Shown one piece after another: positions 47,155 through 57,081 of a DNA stretch of 64,000 nucleotides; within the stretch, counting starts at the first letter, position 1; each line of letters begins with the position of its first letter. Under the pieces are notes generated by a model that worked only from the letters and a program-made list of their open reading frames with translations, had not been told where the DNA came from and did no database searches. This DNA comes from Thiorhodococcus minor (GTDB lineage Bacteria > Pseudomonadota > Gammaproteobacteria > Chromatiales > Chromatiaceae). A program made the position numbers and the translations under genes. Location: contig NZ_JAAIJQ010000023.1 of assembly GCF_010820565.1 (NCBI RefSeq), forward strand, positions 1 to 64,000, given 5' to 3'.

Positions 47155-49590
47155 ATGCGAGACAGCAGAGATCCAGAGTCGGCCACAGCGGCAGCCCGGA
47201 CTCGCCGCTCATGGCGTCGCAACGCCCTGCGCGCCCTGCTTGGCGTCGCACTGCTCGCCAGCTTGACCCTCGCCGGCCTTCTACTCTGGATCGGCGCCAG
47301 CCTGCCCCCGCTCGACGGAGAGGAGGCTGTCGAAGGTCTCATTGCCGAGACCGTCCTGGAGCGCGACGCGGAGGGCCGGGTGACGGTGAGAGGCGGATCC
47401 AAGACCGACATCGCCTATGGAATCGGCTATGCGCACGGGCAGGATCGTTTCTTTCAGATGGACCTGCTCAGGCGTGTCGGGATGGGCAACCTGGCTGCGC
47501 TCATCGGCCCGAGCGGCGTGCCGGTCGATGAGGGCGCGCTCCGACACCAACTGGCGGGGACGGCCCGGGCCGCTTTGGAGCAGACAACAGCCCTCGAGCG
47601 GCGCATCCTGAGCGCCTACTCAACGGGCGTGAATGCGGGGCTCGCGAGCCTCCGCGCAAGACCCTGGGAATACATCCTCCTGCGCCAGAGGCCAGAGCCA
47701 TGGCGCCCTGTCGACACCTATGCCGTCGGGCTGGCGATGTTTCGCGACCTCCAGGACGAGCGCAACATGCGCGAGCGCGTTCTCGACACGGCGTCTCGCA
47801 GTCTGACGCCCGAGGTCTTCGCACTGCTCACGGCCTCGCCAGGCCCTTGGGAGGCGCCGGTCGAAGGCGAGGCCGGTGATTGGCCGCTGGCGCACATCTC
47901 CGCGCGCGGACCCGTGCGTCAGGCCAGCCAAGACCAAACGCAGGCCGCCATTCAGAGCGGCCCAGCTCAGGACGACGCGGCCCAGGTCGGCAGCAACGCC
48001 TTCGCGGTCGCCGGCGGCCTGACGTCCGATGGCAGGGCGATCCTGGCCAACGACATGCATCTCGGGCTGCGCGTGCCGACCACCTGGTACCCCATCCGCA
48101 TGATTCGCGGCGGCGAGCGGCCGCTGGACGCCGTCGGCGTCTCGCTTCCAGGGGCACCGGCGCTGGTCGTCGGGAGCAACGGCCACATCGCCTGGGGCCT
48201 CACCAACAGCTATGGCGACTGGCTGGATCACCTGGTGCTGGAGCTCGACCCGAGCGATCCGGAGCGCTACCGCACCCCAAACGGCTGGAAACGGCTGATA
48301 CACAGGCAAGCAACCATCGCGGTCGCCGGAAACCCTTCCGTCCCCTTCGCGATCACGGAGTCCATCTGGGGCCCCGTCGTGGGCCACGACCACAGAGGCC
48401 GGCCGATCGCCCTGCGTTGGGTCGCCCAGGATCCGGAGGCCTTGAACCTGCGTCTAACGGATCTGGCCGAGGCAACCGATGTCGGGCAGGCACTGGACCT
48501 CGCGCCGCAGATTGGCGTCCCCGCCCAGAATCTGATCGTCGCCGACACCGACGGCGCGATCGGCTGGACCCTCATGGGGCGCATCCCACGCCGCATCGGC
48601 TTGAACGGACCCAGACACCGCAGCTGGGCGAATGGCGAAGCTGGCTGGCACGGCTGGCTCGACGCCGACGCCGTCCCAAGGATCGCCCCCGGCCGAGAGA
48701 CACGGCTGTGGACGGCCAATGCGCGCGTCGTCGATCTCGCCGAGCAGGGCTTGATCGGCGACGGCGGCTATGCACTCGGGGTCCGTGCACGCCGCATTCG
48801 CGATCTGCTCAACGCGCAGGACAGGCATGACGAGCAGACCCTATTCGCGATCCAGCTCGATACCAGCTCCCAGCTCATGGCCTTGTGGTACGCGCGGCTG
48901 CGGGCGCTCATCGAGACCGAGCCGCGCATCCCCGAGCGTGACAGACTCCAAGGCCTGCTCGCGGACTGGACAGGCGAGGCCGCCACCCACTCCGTCGCCT
49001 ACCGCCTGGTGCACGACTGGCGCGCCGAGGTCAGGCTCACCCTATTGAGCGCACTCGGGGCCGCAGTTCCAGGGCTCTCCGACCCGCTCGCCATCACCCA
49101 GCTGCCCCGCACAGAGGTCGCCGTCTGGGCGATCCTCGAGGCCAGACCGCCCTGGGTGCCGCCTGGATACGAAAGCTGGGCGGGGCTCGAGCGCGCCTGC
49201 CTCCAGCGCACCTTGGCCGCCTGGGGCGAGCCCGGCCAGTGGGCGGCTCGCACCTGGGGCGAGCGCAACACCACGGCGATCGGCCACCCGTTGTCCCAGG
49301 CGCTGCCGCGCTGGCTCGGGCGCTACATCGATCTGCCGCCGCGCGAGGTTCCCGGCGATGCCTATGTGCCGCGCGTTGCGACGCCCACCTTCGGTGCCTC
49401 GCAGCGGCTGGTCGTCGCACCAGGCGCGGAGTCGGAGGGCATCTTGCAGCTGCCTGGCGGACCGAGCCCGCATCCCTTCACCTCGATGCGGCGCGGAGAC
49501 TACGAGGCCTGGGTGGCGGGCGACCCCGTCCCCTTGCTCCCCGGCCCCACCCTGCACCGGCGCCGATTGACCCCGGCGAGCAGGCACTGA
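47155..49590 (+). CDS. Penicillin acylase-family Ntn-hydrolase
   Basis: 811 residues. It has an N-terminal membrane/signal helix (ALLGVALLASLTLAGLLLWIG), then the alpha-chain pattern IAYGIGYAHGQDRFFQMDLLRR (near 85). The autocatalytic junction is GSNAFAVAGG (near 280), whose Ser would become the N-terminal nucleophile of the beta chain after self-cleavage. Later come ANDMHLGLRVPTTWYPIRM and a TWGERNT end region typical of the family. It acts outside the cytoplasmic membrane; natural substrates are often N-acyl homoserine lactones or other acylated amines, unknown here. It is a single gene. Confidence 0.88.
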   Translation: MRDSRDPESATAAARTRRSWRRNALRALLGVALLASLTLAGLLLWIGASLPPLDGEEAVEGLIAETVLERDAEGRVTVRGGSKTDIAYGIGYAHGQDRFFQMDLLRRVGMGNLAALIGPSGVPVDEGALRHQLAGTARAALEQTTALERRILSAYSTGVNAGLASLRARPWEYILLRQRPEPWRPVDTYAVGLAMFRDLQDERNMRERVLDTASRSLTPEVFALLTASPGPWEAPVEGEAGDWPLAHISARGPVRQASQDQTQAAIQSGPAQDDAAQVGSNAFAVAGGLTSDGRAILANDMHLGLRVPTTWYPIRMIRGGERPLDAVGVSLPGAPALVVGSNGHIAWGLTNSYGDWLDHLVLELDPSDPERYRTPNGWKRLIHRQATIAVAGNPSVPFAITESIWGPVVGHDHRGRPIALRWVAQDPEALNLRLTDLAEATDVGQALDLAPQIGVPAQNLIVADTDGAIGWTLMGRIPRRIGLNGPRHRSWANGEAGWHGWLDADAVPRIAPGRETRLWTANARVVDLAEQGLIGDGGYALGVRARRIRDLLNAQDRHDEQTLFAIQLDTSSQLMALWYARLRALIETEPRIPERDRLQGLLADWTGEAATHSVAYRLVHDWRAEVRLTLLSALGAAVPGLSDPLAITQLPRTEVAVWAILEARPPWVPPGYESWAGLERACLQRTLAAWGEPGQWAARTWGERNTTAIGHPLSQALPRWLGRYIDLPPREVPGDAYVPRVATPTFGASQRLVVAPGAESEGILQLPGGPSPHPFTSMRRGDYEAWVAGDPVPLLPGPTLHRRRLTPASRH

Positions 49591-49798
49591 GAGCATCCGG
49601 GATCGGGAGCTGGCCGACGAGCCCTGTCAGAGCCTATCTGGACCCTGTTTTTCGAGCCGAATCGCCACAATCTATTGCGGTTTGGACGCACCCCATGGAA
49701 GGGTCGTTTCCCACTGCCCAAGCGTCAGCGCCTTCCGCGCCAGGGTTTTCCCCAGCCATGCGCCCTGATCCGGCGTTAGCCGGTCTTGGAGAAAGACC

Positions 49799-50455
49799 TT
49801 GTCACTCGAGCCCCAGAGAACCGACACCCCACGCCAGCACGACTGGATACGCCCCATTCTCGTGCTCTATGCCCACCCCTCGCCAGACCGCTCCGAGGTC
49901 AACCGCCACCTCGCCGAAGCCGCGGGGCGGACCCCAGGCGTCACCCTGCTGGACCTCTACGGCGAGTACCCGGACTATGGCATCGATGTCGATCGCGAGC
50001 AGGCGCGGCTGCTCGAGCACGAGGTCATCATCTTTCTGCACCCCCTCTACTGGTACTCGACGCCGGCCATCCTCAAGGAGTGGCAAGATCTGGTGCTGGA
50101 GCATGGCTTCGCCTATGGCACCGAGGGGACCGCGCTGCACGGCAAGCTCTTCTTCAGTGCCCTGACGGCGGGCGGACCCGAGCTGGCCTACCGCGCCGAG
50201 GGCTTTCACCACTTCAGCATCCGCGAGCTGCTCAACCCGCTCGAGCAGACCGCTCATCTCTGTGGCATGGTCTACCTGCCGCCGTTCGCGCTCTTCAGCG
50301 CCCGCACCGCACTGGAGGAGGGCCGGCTCGACAGGCACATCCAGGAATGGAGCGATCTCCTCAAGGCGTTGCGCGACGACCGCCTCGACATCAGCCGTGC
50401 CCAGAAGCTCCCCAAGCTCAACGGCGAGCTGGCCAACCTGATCCGCAAGGAGTAG
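49799..50455 (+). CDS. kefF: KefF-like NAD(P)H oxidoreductase, ancillary protein of K+ efflux
   Basis: 218 residues, flavodoxin-like fold of the NQO1/KefF family. Seen: PILVLYAHPSPDRSEVN, DLYGEYPDYGIDV and HPLYWYSTPAILKEWQDLVLEHGFAYG, all close to KefF. It uses a TTG start at 49799 with GGAG at 49788-49791. It binds FMN and activates KefC in the known systems. It ends three bases before the antiporter gene. Confidence 0.88.
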   Translation: MSLEPQRTDTPRQHDWIRPILVLYAHPSPDRSEVNRHLAEAAGRTPGVTLLDLYGEYPDYGIDVDREQARLLEHEVIIFLHPLYWYSTPAILKEWQDLVLEHGFAYGTEGTALHGKLFFSALTAGGPELAYRAEGFHHFSIRELLNPLEQTAHLCGMVYLPPFALFSARTALEEGRLDRHIQEWSDLLKALRDDRLDISRAQKLPKLNGELANLIRKE

Positions 50456-50458
50456 CGC

Positions 50459-52381
50459 ATGGACGGCATGCTCTTCCAGCTCTTCGTTTATCTCTGCGCG
50501 GCCGTCATCGCCGTGCCCATCGCCAAGCGCTTGGGGCTGGGATCCGTCCTGGGCTATCTGATCGCCGGCATCGTCATCGGCCCCGCCCTGGGTCTGGTCG
50601 GCAGCGAGACCTCTGAGATCCAGCATTTCGCCGAGCTCGGCGTCGTCATGATGCTCTTCCTGATCGGCCTGGAGCTGGACCCGAGCACCCTCTGGGCCAT
50701 GCGCACGCGCCTGCTCGGGATGGGCGGACTTCAGGTCACGCTCTCCGCCGCGCTCATTGCGCTCGCGGCCCTGACCCTTGGCGCCGACTGGCGACTCGCA
50801 CTGGCCGTGGGACTCATCTTCTCCCTGTCCTCCACCGCCATCGTCATGCAGACCCTGACCGAAAAGGGACTGACCAGCACCCAGGGCGGGCGGTCCAGCT
50901 TCTCCGTCCTGCTCTTTCAGGACATCGCCCTGGTCCCCCTGCTCGCCGTGCTGCCGCTCCTGGCCAGCCCTGAGCTGATGCTGATCGACGCCGAGGCGCT
51001 GGTACACGCGCCTGAGGCCACGGACGCCGACACCCTAGTCCACGCCGCCGAGCTGAGCCTGGTGGCCGGACTGCCCGGCTGGGCCCACGGGCTCGTGGTG
51101 CTGGGCGCCATTGCGTCCGTCCTGCTCGGCGGACACTTTCTCTCGCGCCCCCTGCTGCGCTTCGTCGCCGAGTCCAGGCTGCGCGAGATCTTCACCGCCG
51201 CGGTCTTGCTGCTGGTCGTCGCCATCGCCCTGCTGATGACACTGGTGGACCTCTCGCCCGCGCTCGGCACCTTCATCGCCGGGGTCATCCTGGCCAACAG
51301 CGAGTTCCGCCACGAGCTGGAATCCGACATCGAGCCCTTCAAGGGCCTGCTGCTCGGACTCTTCTTCATCACCGTGGGCGCAGGAATCGACTTCGAGATC
51401 CTGTTCGGCGACTTCACCACGGTGCTGGGGCTGACCATTGGGGTCATCTTTCTCAAGGGCTGCATCCTCTTCGGACTGGCTCGGCTGTTCCGCCTCAAGA
51501 CCACGGACCGCTGGCTCTTCACGCTGGGACTCGCGCAGGCCGGCGAGTTCGGCTTCGTGCTGCTCAACTTCAGCCTGAGCAACAGCGTCATCGCCGCGGC
51601 GGACGCCAAGCTCCTCTCACTGGTCGTCGCCCTGTCGATGCTGCTGACACCGGCCCTCTTCGTCATCTACGACCGCTTGATCCAGCCACACAGATCAGGC
51701 GTCGAGCCGACGGACGCGGACGAGATCGACGAGCAAGGGCCGGTCATCATCGCCGGCATCGGACGCTTCGGTCAGATCGTCAACCGACTGCTGATCGCCA
51801 GCGGAATCCGCACCGTGGTGCTGGACCATGAGGCGGCACAGATCGAGACACAGCATCGCTTCGGCATCAAGAGCTTCTTCGGCGACGCGACCCGGCCGGA
51901 CCTACTGCGGGCCGCGGGAATCGAGGAGGCGCAGCTGCTGATCGTGGCTATCGACGACCGCGACCGCGCGGTGCAGCTGGTCGAGTACGTGAAGCGGCGC
52001 TACCCCTCGGTCAAGGTGCTCGCGCGGGCCTTCGACGTGAATCACCTCTACCTGCTGCGCAAGGCGGGGGCGGATGTCGCGCTACGGGAGGTCTTCGACG
52101 CCTCGCTGCGCTTGGGCGCGGAAGCACTCAAGCAGTTGGGGATGCACCCCTTCAAGGTGGAGAAGATGGCGCGCGCCTTCCGGCGGCACGACGAGGCGGG
52201 ACTGGATCAGCTCTACGAGCTTTGGGACGAGCACCCGGATGTCGCCAAGAACAGGGCCCTCCTCGCGCGGGCACGCGAGCATCGGGAGACCTTGGCGGCG
52301 CTCATGGAGACGGACAGACTCCAATTGCATGATCGCACGGAGCGCGGCTGGACCCCGCCACCCAAGGGCGCGCAGGAATAG
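50459..52381 (+). CDS. kefC: Glutathione-regulated potassium-efflux antiporter (KefC/KefB type)
   Basis: 640 residues. The membrane part (about 1-385) is a CPA2 K+/H+ exchanger with LGSVLGYLIAGIVIGP, FLIGLELDPSTLW and FSLSSTAIVMQTLTEKG. The cytoplasmic part (from ~415) is an RCK/TrkA-N domain (VIIAGIGRFGQIVNRLLIASGIRTVVLD). In known KefC, glutathione adducts open the exchanger to acidify the cell against electrophiles. The loop of ~45 residues after LLASPEL is longer than in E. coli. AAGGAG lies just upstream of the ATG. It is cotranscribed with kefF. Confidence 0.9.
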   Translation: MDGMLFQLFVYLCAAVIAVPIAKRLGLGSVLGYLIAGIVIGPALGLVGSETSEIQHFAELGVVMMLFLIGLELDPSTLWAMRTRLLGMGGLQVTLSAALIALAALTLGADWRLALAVGLIFSLSSTAIVMQTLTEKGLTSTQGGRSSFSVLLFQDIALVPLLAVLPLLASPELMLIDAEALVHAPEATDADTLVHAAELSLVAGLPGWAHGLVVLGAIASVLLGGHFLSRPLLRFVAESRLREIFTAAVLLLVVAIALLMTLVDLSPALGTFIAGVILANSEFRHELESDIEPFKGLLLGLFFITVGAGIDFEILFGDFTTVLGLTIGVIFLKGCILFGLARLFRLKTTDRWLFTLGLAQAGEFGFVLLNFSLSNSVIAAADAKLLSLVVALSMLLTPALFVIYDRLIQPHRSGVEPTDADEIDEQGPVIIAGIGRFGQIVNRLLIASGIRTVVLDHEAAQIETQHRFGIKSFFGDATRPDLLRAAGIEEAQLLIVAIDDRDRAVQLVEYVKRRYPSVKVLARAFDVNHLYLLRKAGADVALREVFDASLRLGAEALKQLGMHPFKVEKMARAFRRHDEAGLDQLYELWDEHPDVAKNRALLARAREHRETLAALMETDRLQLHDRTERGWTPPPKGAQE

Positions 52382-52428
52382 CGGGCGATCGAGCGTCGGC
52401 GTAACCAGTGCGCTTGCGGAAACGACAA

Positions 52429-52488
52429 CGAGCGAAAGCGAAACCCACCAGCATCCGCTGGCGAGCCTCGCTTTCGCTCGTCGTTTTC
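52429..52488. terminator. Bidirectional hairpin between kefC and the RRM gene
   Basis: 13-bp inverted repeat CGAGCGAAAGCGA (52429-52441) and TCGCTTTCGCTCG (52468-52480), followed by TCGTTTTCC. It lies between two convergent genes, so it can end both transcripts. Confidence 0.75.
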
Positions 52489-52543
52489 CCGGATCAGGCG
52501 ACCCGGTGTGGAAGCCGGCAGCGGATCGCTGCCAGCGACCAGC

Positions 52544-52825
52544 TTACCAGCGCGAGCCGCCGCCACCGCGCGAGGGGCGCTCGGTGCGAGGCTTGGCCTG
52601 GTTGACGCGAAGCGGACGACCCTTCAGCGGGGTCTCGTTCAGGGCCTTGATGGCGGCATCGGCTTCGGAGTTGTTCGGCATCTCGACGAACCCAAAGCCT
52701 TTGGAGTCGCCAGTGAACTTATCCGTGATCAGATTGGCGCTCTCAACCTGGCCATAAGTGGCGAATGCTTCGCGTAGATCGTCCTGGGTCACGGCGTAAG
52801 CCAGGTTGCCAACATAGATATTCAT
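52544..52825 (-). CDS. RRM-type RNA-binding protein
   Basis: 93 residues: a single RNA recognition motif with RNP2 IYVGNLAY and RNP1 KGFGFVEM, then an Arg/Gly tail ending GGGGSRW. It is the bacterial glycine-rich RNA-binding family, often cold-induced. A leader of about 220 bases separates it from the RhlE gene upstream on the same strand. It may act with that helicase on structured RNA (inference). Confidence 0.93.
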   Translation of the reverse strand: MNIYVGNLAYAVTQDDLREAFATYGQVESANLITDKFTGDSKGFGFVEMPNNSEADAAIKALNETPLKGRPLRVNQAKPRTERPSRGGGGSRW

Positions 52826-53047
52826 TAGTCTCGTATTCTCTCAAGGGTCTGCGCATCAAAAGTAGTTGCCTGCAGCCAACCGATGCGCGCGTCGGCTGAA
52901 GGAGCTGCGGATCGGCCTAGGCCAAGCCGCGGAGTCTGTCATATGGCGCCGCCGGCCAAGCGGCGGCTCTCGGCACAGACGCATGTCTGCGCATCGGGCG
53001 CCGATGCCGAGGCAGGCTTTGCACTGACCTCAGGTCGCGATTAGCGG

Positions 53048-54367
53048 TCAAACCGTCGCCCGAGGCCTGGATCGCCCACCAGAGGCCTTGCGTCCGCGCG
53101 GCCGGGCGTGCGGCTTCGCGTCGCCGCGGCCGGAGTCGCGGCCTTCCACGCGGGGGCGTGGGTGGTGCTTTCGTCCAGCCGGTGCCTGCCGCCTGCGGTC
53201 ATGCTCGGCCTCACTAGCCTCGCCGGCCGCGGTCGCGGGTAGATCCGAGAAGCCCACGATCGGCTGGCTCTGGACCCTCCGACCGAGTAGACGCTCGATC
53301 CCGGCGAGCAAGCCACGCTCATCCGGGCTGACCAGGGAGACGGCCGCTCCTTCCGCACCCGCGCGACCGGTGCGGCCGATGCGGTGCACATAGTCCTCGG
53401 CGACATTGGGCAGCTCGAAGTTCACCACATAGGGCAAACGGTCGATATCCAGCCCGCGAGCGGCAATGTCGGTCGCGACCAGAGTGCGCACAGCGCCACT
53501 CTTGAAGTCGGCGAGGGCTCGGGTGCGCGCACCCTGGCTCTTGTTGCCGTGGATGGCGGCGGCAGTGATGCCGTCGCGCTCGAGCTGCTGCGCGAGCCGA
53601 TTCGCGCCATGCTTGGTGCGGGTGAACACCAGGACCTGGTCCCAGCCGCCCGTGCGAATCAGGTGCGAGAGCAGGGCACGCTTGTGCTCGCGCGCAATGG
53701 GATACGCCAGCTGCGAGACCGTCTCGGCGGCCGTGTTGCGGCGCGCCACCTCGATGCGCTGCGGATTGCGCAGCAGACCGGTCGCGAGCTGCTCGATCTC
53801 ACGCGAATAGGTCGCGGAGAACAGCAGGTTCTGGCGCTCGCCCGGCAGCAGCCGCAGCACGCGGCGGATGTCGTGAATGAAGCCCATATCCAGCATGCGG
53901 TCCGCTTCGTCGAGGACGAGCAGCTCGATCTTGGAGAGATCCAGATTGCCTTGACCCACGTGATCCAGCAGTCGGCCCGGAGTCGCGACCAAGATGTCGA
54001 CGCCGCGGCGCAGCTGCGTCGTCTGCTGGCCCATGCCCACACCACCGAAGATCTGCAAGGCGCGCAGCGGCAGGTGCTGACCATAGGTGCGCACGCTCTC
54101 GCCAACCTGGGCGGCGAGCTCGCGCGTCGGGGTCAGTACCAATGCACGCGGCAGGCGGCCAGGTGTCTTGGACTGGGTCAGATGTTGCAGCATGGGAAGG
54201 GTGAAGGCGGCCGTCTTGCCAGTACCCGTTTGGGCGCCGGCGAGCACGTCGCGGCCGGAGAGAACGGCGGGAATCGCCTGGGCTTGAATGGGGGTGGGCT
54301 GGGTGTAGCCCTGCGCATCGACCGCGCGCAGCAGTTCGGCCGACAGGCCGAGCTCAGCAAAGGACAT
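53048..54367 (-). CDS. rhlE: DEAD-box RNA helicase RhlE
   Basis: 439 residues. All core motifs are present: Q motif ([14 protein letters not shown]), AQTGTGKT (I), PTRELA (Ia), DEAD within [14 protein letters not shown] (II), SAT, and [11 protein letters not shown] and [10 protein letters not shown] (V and VI). The N terminus [21 protein letters not shown] fits RhlE. A basic C-terminal tail follows the helicase core. It unwinds short RNA duplexes in ribosome maturation and mRNA decay. Confidence 0.93.
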   Translation of the reverse strand: MSFAELGLSAELLRAVDAQGYTQPTPIQAQAIPAVLSGRDVLAGAQTGTGKTAAFTLPMLQHLTQSKTPGRLPRALVLTPTRELAAQVGESVRTYGQHLPLRALQIFGGVGMGQQTTQLRRGVDILVATPGRLLDHVGQGNLDLSKIELLVLDEADRMLDMGFIHDIRRVLRLLPGERQNLLFSATYSREIEQLATGLLRNPQRIEVARRNTAAETVSQLAYPIAREHKRALLSHLIRTGGWDQVLVFTRTKHGANRLAQQLERDGITAAAIHGNKSQGARTRALADFKSGAVRTLVATDIAARGLDIDRLPYVVNFELPNVAEDYVHRIGRTGRAGAEGAAVSLVSPDERGLLAGIERLLGRRVQSQPIVGFSDLPATAAGEASEAEHDRRRQAPAGRKHHPRPRVEGRDSGRGDAKPHARPRGRKASGGRSRPRATV

Positions 54368-54842
54368 AAATGCTCCTGGGTCGGCCTACCCAGGATTTGC
54401 TGGGCCGGTCTAGGCAGTGAGGGAAGTATCTGAACGGGTGAGCCTGTATGAGGGATATCAACCGAGAGACGGGGCGCGCCGACCGGATGGCGCTGAATCT
54501 GGGATGCACAATACGCGAATGCTGGGGAAATGCAAAGCGAAATCGCTGGCGGGCTCCACAGCTTGGATCTCAGTCGCTCGCGGCGGGCGAGACGCTCGCT
54601 GCGTAGGAGCCGGCCTCGTCCCACCGGGGCGGCGCTCCCACGCTATGCTTGCCCAGGCAGCGAGTCGTCGCATCCCAACGGACCGCCAAGGTCTGCGGGG
54701 GCGCGCCTCATCCGTTCCCCGCCCCGCCTGGGTCTGCGGCCTTCCGCCGTCAAGCTCGCTTTTTGCGGCGAAGCCCCTTGGAAATCGCCTCAGAGCATCG
54801 GAGCAAGCAATCCGCGGATACTCGGGGCATCATGCCGAGACC
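54368..54842. other. Divergent intergenic region between rhlE and the response regulator
   Basis: 475 bases. The first part is the rhlE leader. Around 54610-54650 there is a decayed REP-like sequence (GTAGGAGCCGG ... GCGCTCCCACGC) related to 11382-11405. No gene is supported here; the open frames through it read as GC-rich filler. Confidence 0.5.
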
Positions 54843-55511
54843 ATGCGCATCCTGATCGTCGAGGACGACCCCCTGCTCGGCCCGGCACTCAAGACCGGGC
54901 TCGCCCAGGACGGCTACGCCGCCGACTGGGTCGGCACCGCGGCGCTCGCGGAGCATGCGCTGCGCGTGGAGCACTTCGACGTCGCCATCCTGGATCTGGG
55001 CCTGCCGGGCCGGGACGGGCTTGCCCTGCTGCGAGACCTTCGAGCCAAGGGCCTCGAGCTGCCCGTCCTCATTCTCACGGCACGCGATACGGTCGCGGAC
55101 AAGGTGGCAGGGCTCGACGCCGGGGCGGACGACTACCTCGCCAAGCCCTTCGATCTGGACGAGCTGACGGCCCGCATCCGCGCCCTGTCACGCCGCAGCT
55201 GCGGTCATGCGGCCGCGATTTTGCGCGCCGGCGCCCTGGAGCTGGACACCCGCAACCACCGGGTGACGCTCGCGGGCAGTGTCCTGGAGCTCTCTCCCAA
55301 GGAGTACGGCCTGCTGGAGACGCTGATCGCGCAGGCCGATCATGTGGTCCCCAGGACGCGCCTGCTCGCCGCGAGCTATGGTTGGGAAGACGGCCTGGAG
55401 AGCAATGCGATGGAGGTCCACATCCACAATTTGCGGGCCAAGCTCGGCAAGGCGCGCATCCTGACCGTGCGCGGCGTCGGCTACAAGCTGATCTCGGAGC
55501 CCAGCCAATGA
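54843..55511 (+). CDS. OmpR/PhoB-type response regulator (QseB/PmrA-like)
   Basis: 222 residues. The receiver domain has DD (ILIVEDDPLLG), the phospho-acceptor Asp in VAILDLGLPGRDGL (near 51), and Lys in AKPFDLDEL. The C-terminal winged helix is of the OmpR family (ELSPKEYGLLETLI, SNAMEVHIHNLRAKLG, ILTVRGVGYKL), with the spacing of QseB, PmrA and BasR. Start 54843 opens directly with MRILIVEDD. It is coupled to the kinase by ATGA overlap. Regulators of this type bind direct repeats like the one at 56931-56948. Confidence 0.92.
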   Translation: MRILIVEDDPLLGPALKTGLAQDGYAADWVGTAALAEHALRVEHFDVAILDLGLPGRDGLALLRDLRAKGLELPVLILTARDTVADKVAGLDAGADDYLAKPFDLDELTARIRALSRRSCGHAAAILRAGALELDTRNHRVTLAGSVLELSPKEYGLLETLIAQADHVVPRTRLLAASYGWEDGLESNAMEVHIHNLRAKLGKARILTVRGVGYKLISEPSQ

Positions 55512-56854
55512 GATCCATCCGGCACCGTCTACTGCTCTCCCTGTTCGTCGTCTGGGCGACCATCTGGATCGCCGTCGCCGCCGTGTCCCTTGACCGCTCG
55601 GAGCACGAGGTCGGCGAGCTGATGGACGCCCAGCTCGCCCAGACCGCCCATGTCCTGCTCCAGCTCACCCGCGAAGGCAGCTTGCCGGACGCGGCGAGTC
55701 AGCCTCAGGCGCTGACGCCCATCGGACATCCCTATGAGTCCATGATCAGCTTCCAGCTGTGGCGGCAAGGCAAGCTGATCAGTACCTTCGGAGCGGCGCC
55801 ACCCGAGCCGCTCGCCCATGCGCCGGGCTTCTCCGATCACCGGATTGCCGACACGCACTGGCGTGTCTTCGGGCTGCCGACCGGCCGCACGGACGAGATC
55901 GTCTTCGTCGGCCAGAGCTACGCCATCCGCCATGAGCTGATCCAGTACCTCACGGTGCACGCGCTGCGTCCGATTCTCTGGTCCATGCCGCTCGCCGTCC
56001 TGCTGATCTGGCTCGCGGTCACTGACGGACTGCGCCCACTCGGGCGCCTGACGAGCCAGGTGTCGCATCGCTCGGCGGAGCAGCTCGACCCCATCGACCC
56101 GAGCCGCAGCCCCATCGAGATCCGCCCCCTGACCTTGGCGCTGAACGGACTCATGAAGCGTCTGGATCGCGCCTTGGCGGCGGAGCGCCACTTCGCCGCC
56201 GATGCCTCCCATGAGCTGCGCACACCCTTCACCATCATCCGCGCCCACGCGCAGATCGCGCGGCGCAGCAAGCGGGCACAAGAGCGTGACCAGGCGCTGG
56301 ATCTCCTGACTCAAGGGATCGACCGCGCGAGTCACCTGATCTCTCAACTGCTCGTCCTCTCGCGCCTGCACCACTCTGTCGGTGACGGCGGCGCGGAGAG
56401 CTGCTCGCTCGCCGCCGTGGCCGGCGAGGCAATCGAAGACAAGTCGGTCATGGCCGACACCCGAGGCGTGACGCTCGCCGCCAAGTGTCCGCCTGACGAC
56501 CCCGTCCTGGTGGAGCTTCCACCGGCGCCGCTCGCCGTCCTCGTCGCCAACCTGCTGGACAATGCCATCAAGTTCACGCCCCCCGGCGGACAGGTCAGGG
56601 TCAGCATCAAGGCAAGGCGCGAGCATGCCTTCCTCAGCGTCGAGGACTCCGGCCCTGGCATCTCCGCCAAGGATCGCGCGCGGGTCTTCGACCGCTTCTA
56701 TCGCGCGGCTGGACAGACCGCGCCTGGCGCTGGACTCGGCCTGTCCATCGTCCGCCGCATCTGCGACATCTATGGCCTCGACATCGAGCTGCTGGGCGCC
56801 GAGACAGGCGCTACAGGATTGCTCGTCGAAGTCAGATTCCGACGGTTGGCCTGA
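55508..56854 (+). CDS. Sensor histidine kinase partner (QseC/PmrB-like)
   Basis: 448 residues. Two membrane helices (LLLSLFVVWATIWIAVAAVSL and SMPLAVLLIWLAVTDGL) enclose a periplasmic sensor of about 130 residues. Then follow a HAMP-like linker, the H box FAADASHELRTPFTIIRAHAQ (phospho-His near 235), the N box LVANLLDNAIKFT, and G boxes DSGPGIS and GLGLSIV. The H box has Phe where many kinases have Leu after ELRTP. The signal is unknown; QseC/PmrB relatives sense iron, catechols or metals. Confidence 0.9.
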   Translation: MRSIRHRLLLSLFVVWATIWIAVAAVSLDRSEHEVGELMDAQLAQTAHVLLQLTREGSLPDAASQPQALTPIGHPYESMISFQLWRQGKLISTFGAAPPEPLAHAPGFSDHRIADTHWRVFGLPTGRTDEIVFVGQSYAIRHELIQYLTVHALRPILWSMPLAVLLIWLAVTDGLRPLGRLTSQVSHRSAEQLDPIDPSRSPIEIRPLTLALNGLMKRLDRALAAERHFAADASHELRTPFTIIRAHAQIARRSKRAQERDQALDLLTQGIDRASHLISQLLVLSRLHHSVGDGGAESCSLAAVAGEAIEDKSVMADTRGVTLAAKCPPDDPVLVELPPAPLAVLVANLLDNAIKFTPPGGQVRVSIKARREHAFLSVEDSGPGISAKDRARVFDRFYRAAGQTAPGAGLGLSIVRRICDIYGLDIELLGAETGATGLLVEVRFRRLA

Positions 56855-56923
56855 TCCGAGGCGGGCAGTGCCCGCGCTGCGCGAAAGGCCTCCATCCAAG
56901 AGGCAGTCTCACTCCAAATTCAG

Positions 56924-56954
56924 CTGCCGCCTTAAGGTTTTCTTAAGGCGGCAG
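56924..56954. promoter_or_regulatory. PmrA-box-like direct repeat inside a perfect 13-bp palindrome
   Basis: CTTAAGG (56931-56937), four T, CTTAAGG (56942-56948): an 11-base period, the pattern of PmrA/QseB-type regulator sites. The same bases form a perfect inverted repeat, arms CTGCCGCCTTAAG (56924-56936) and CTTAAGGCGGCAG (56942-56954), with loop GTTTT. It lies 70 bases after the kinase stop and 127 bases before the cytochrome ATG. Confidence 0.75.
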
Positions 56955-57081
56955 GGGTTAGCGTCCCAAGCTGGCGCGCCCTCCCTAGCGGCTCGCCCAT
57001 CGCCGCGCGAACCGCGATCGGCCGCGAGCGCGGCACGCGCACGGGACTCCCGGCGCATCGAGAGATCGACAGGAGACAGAG

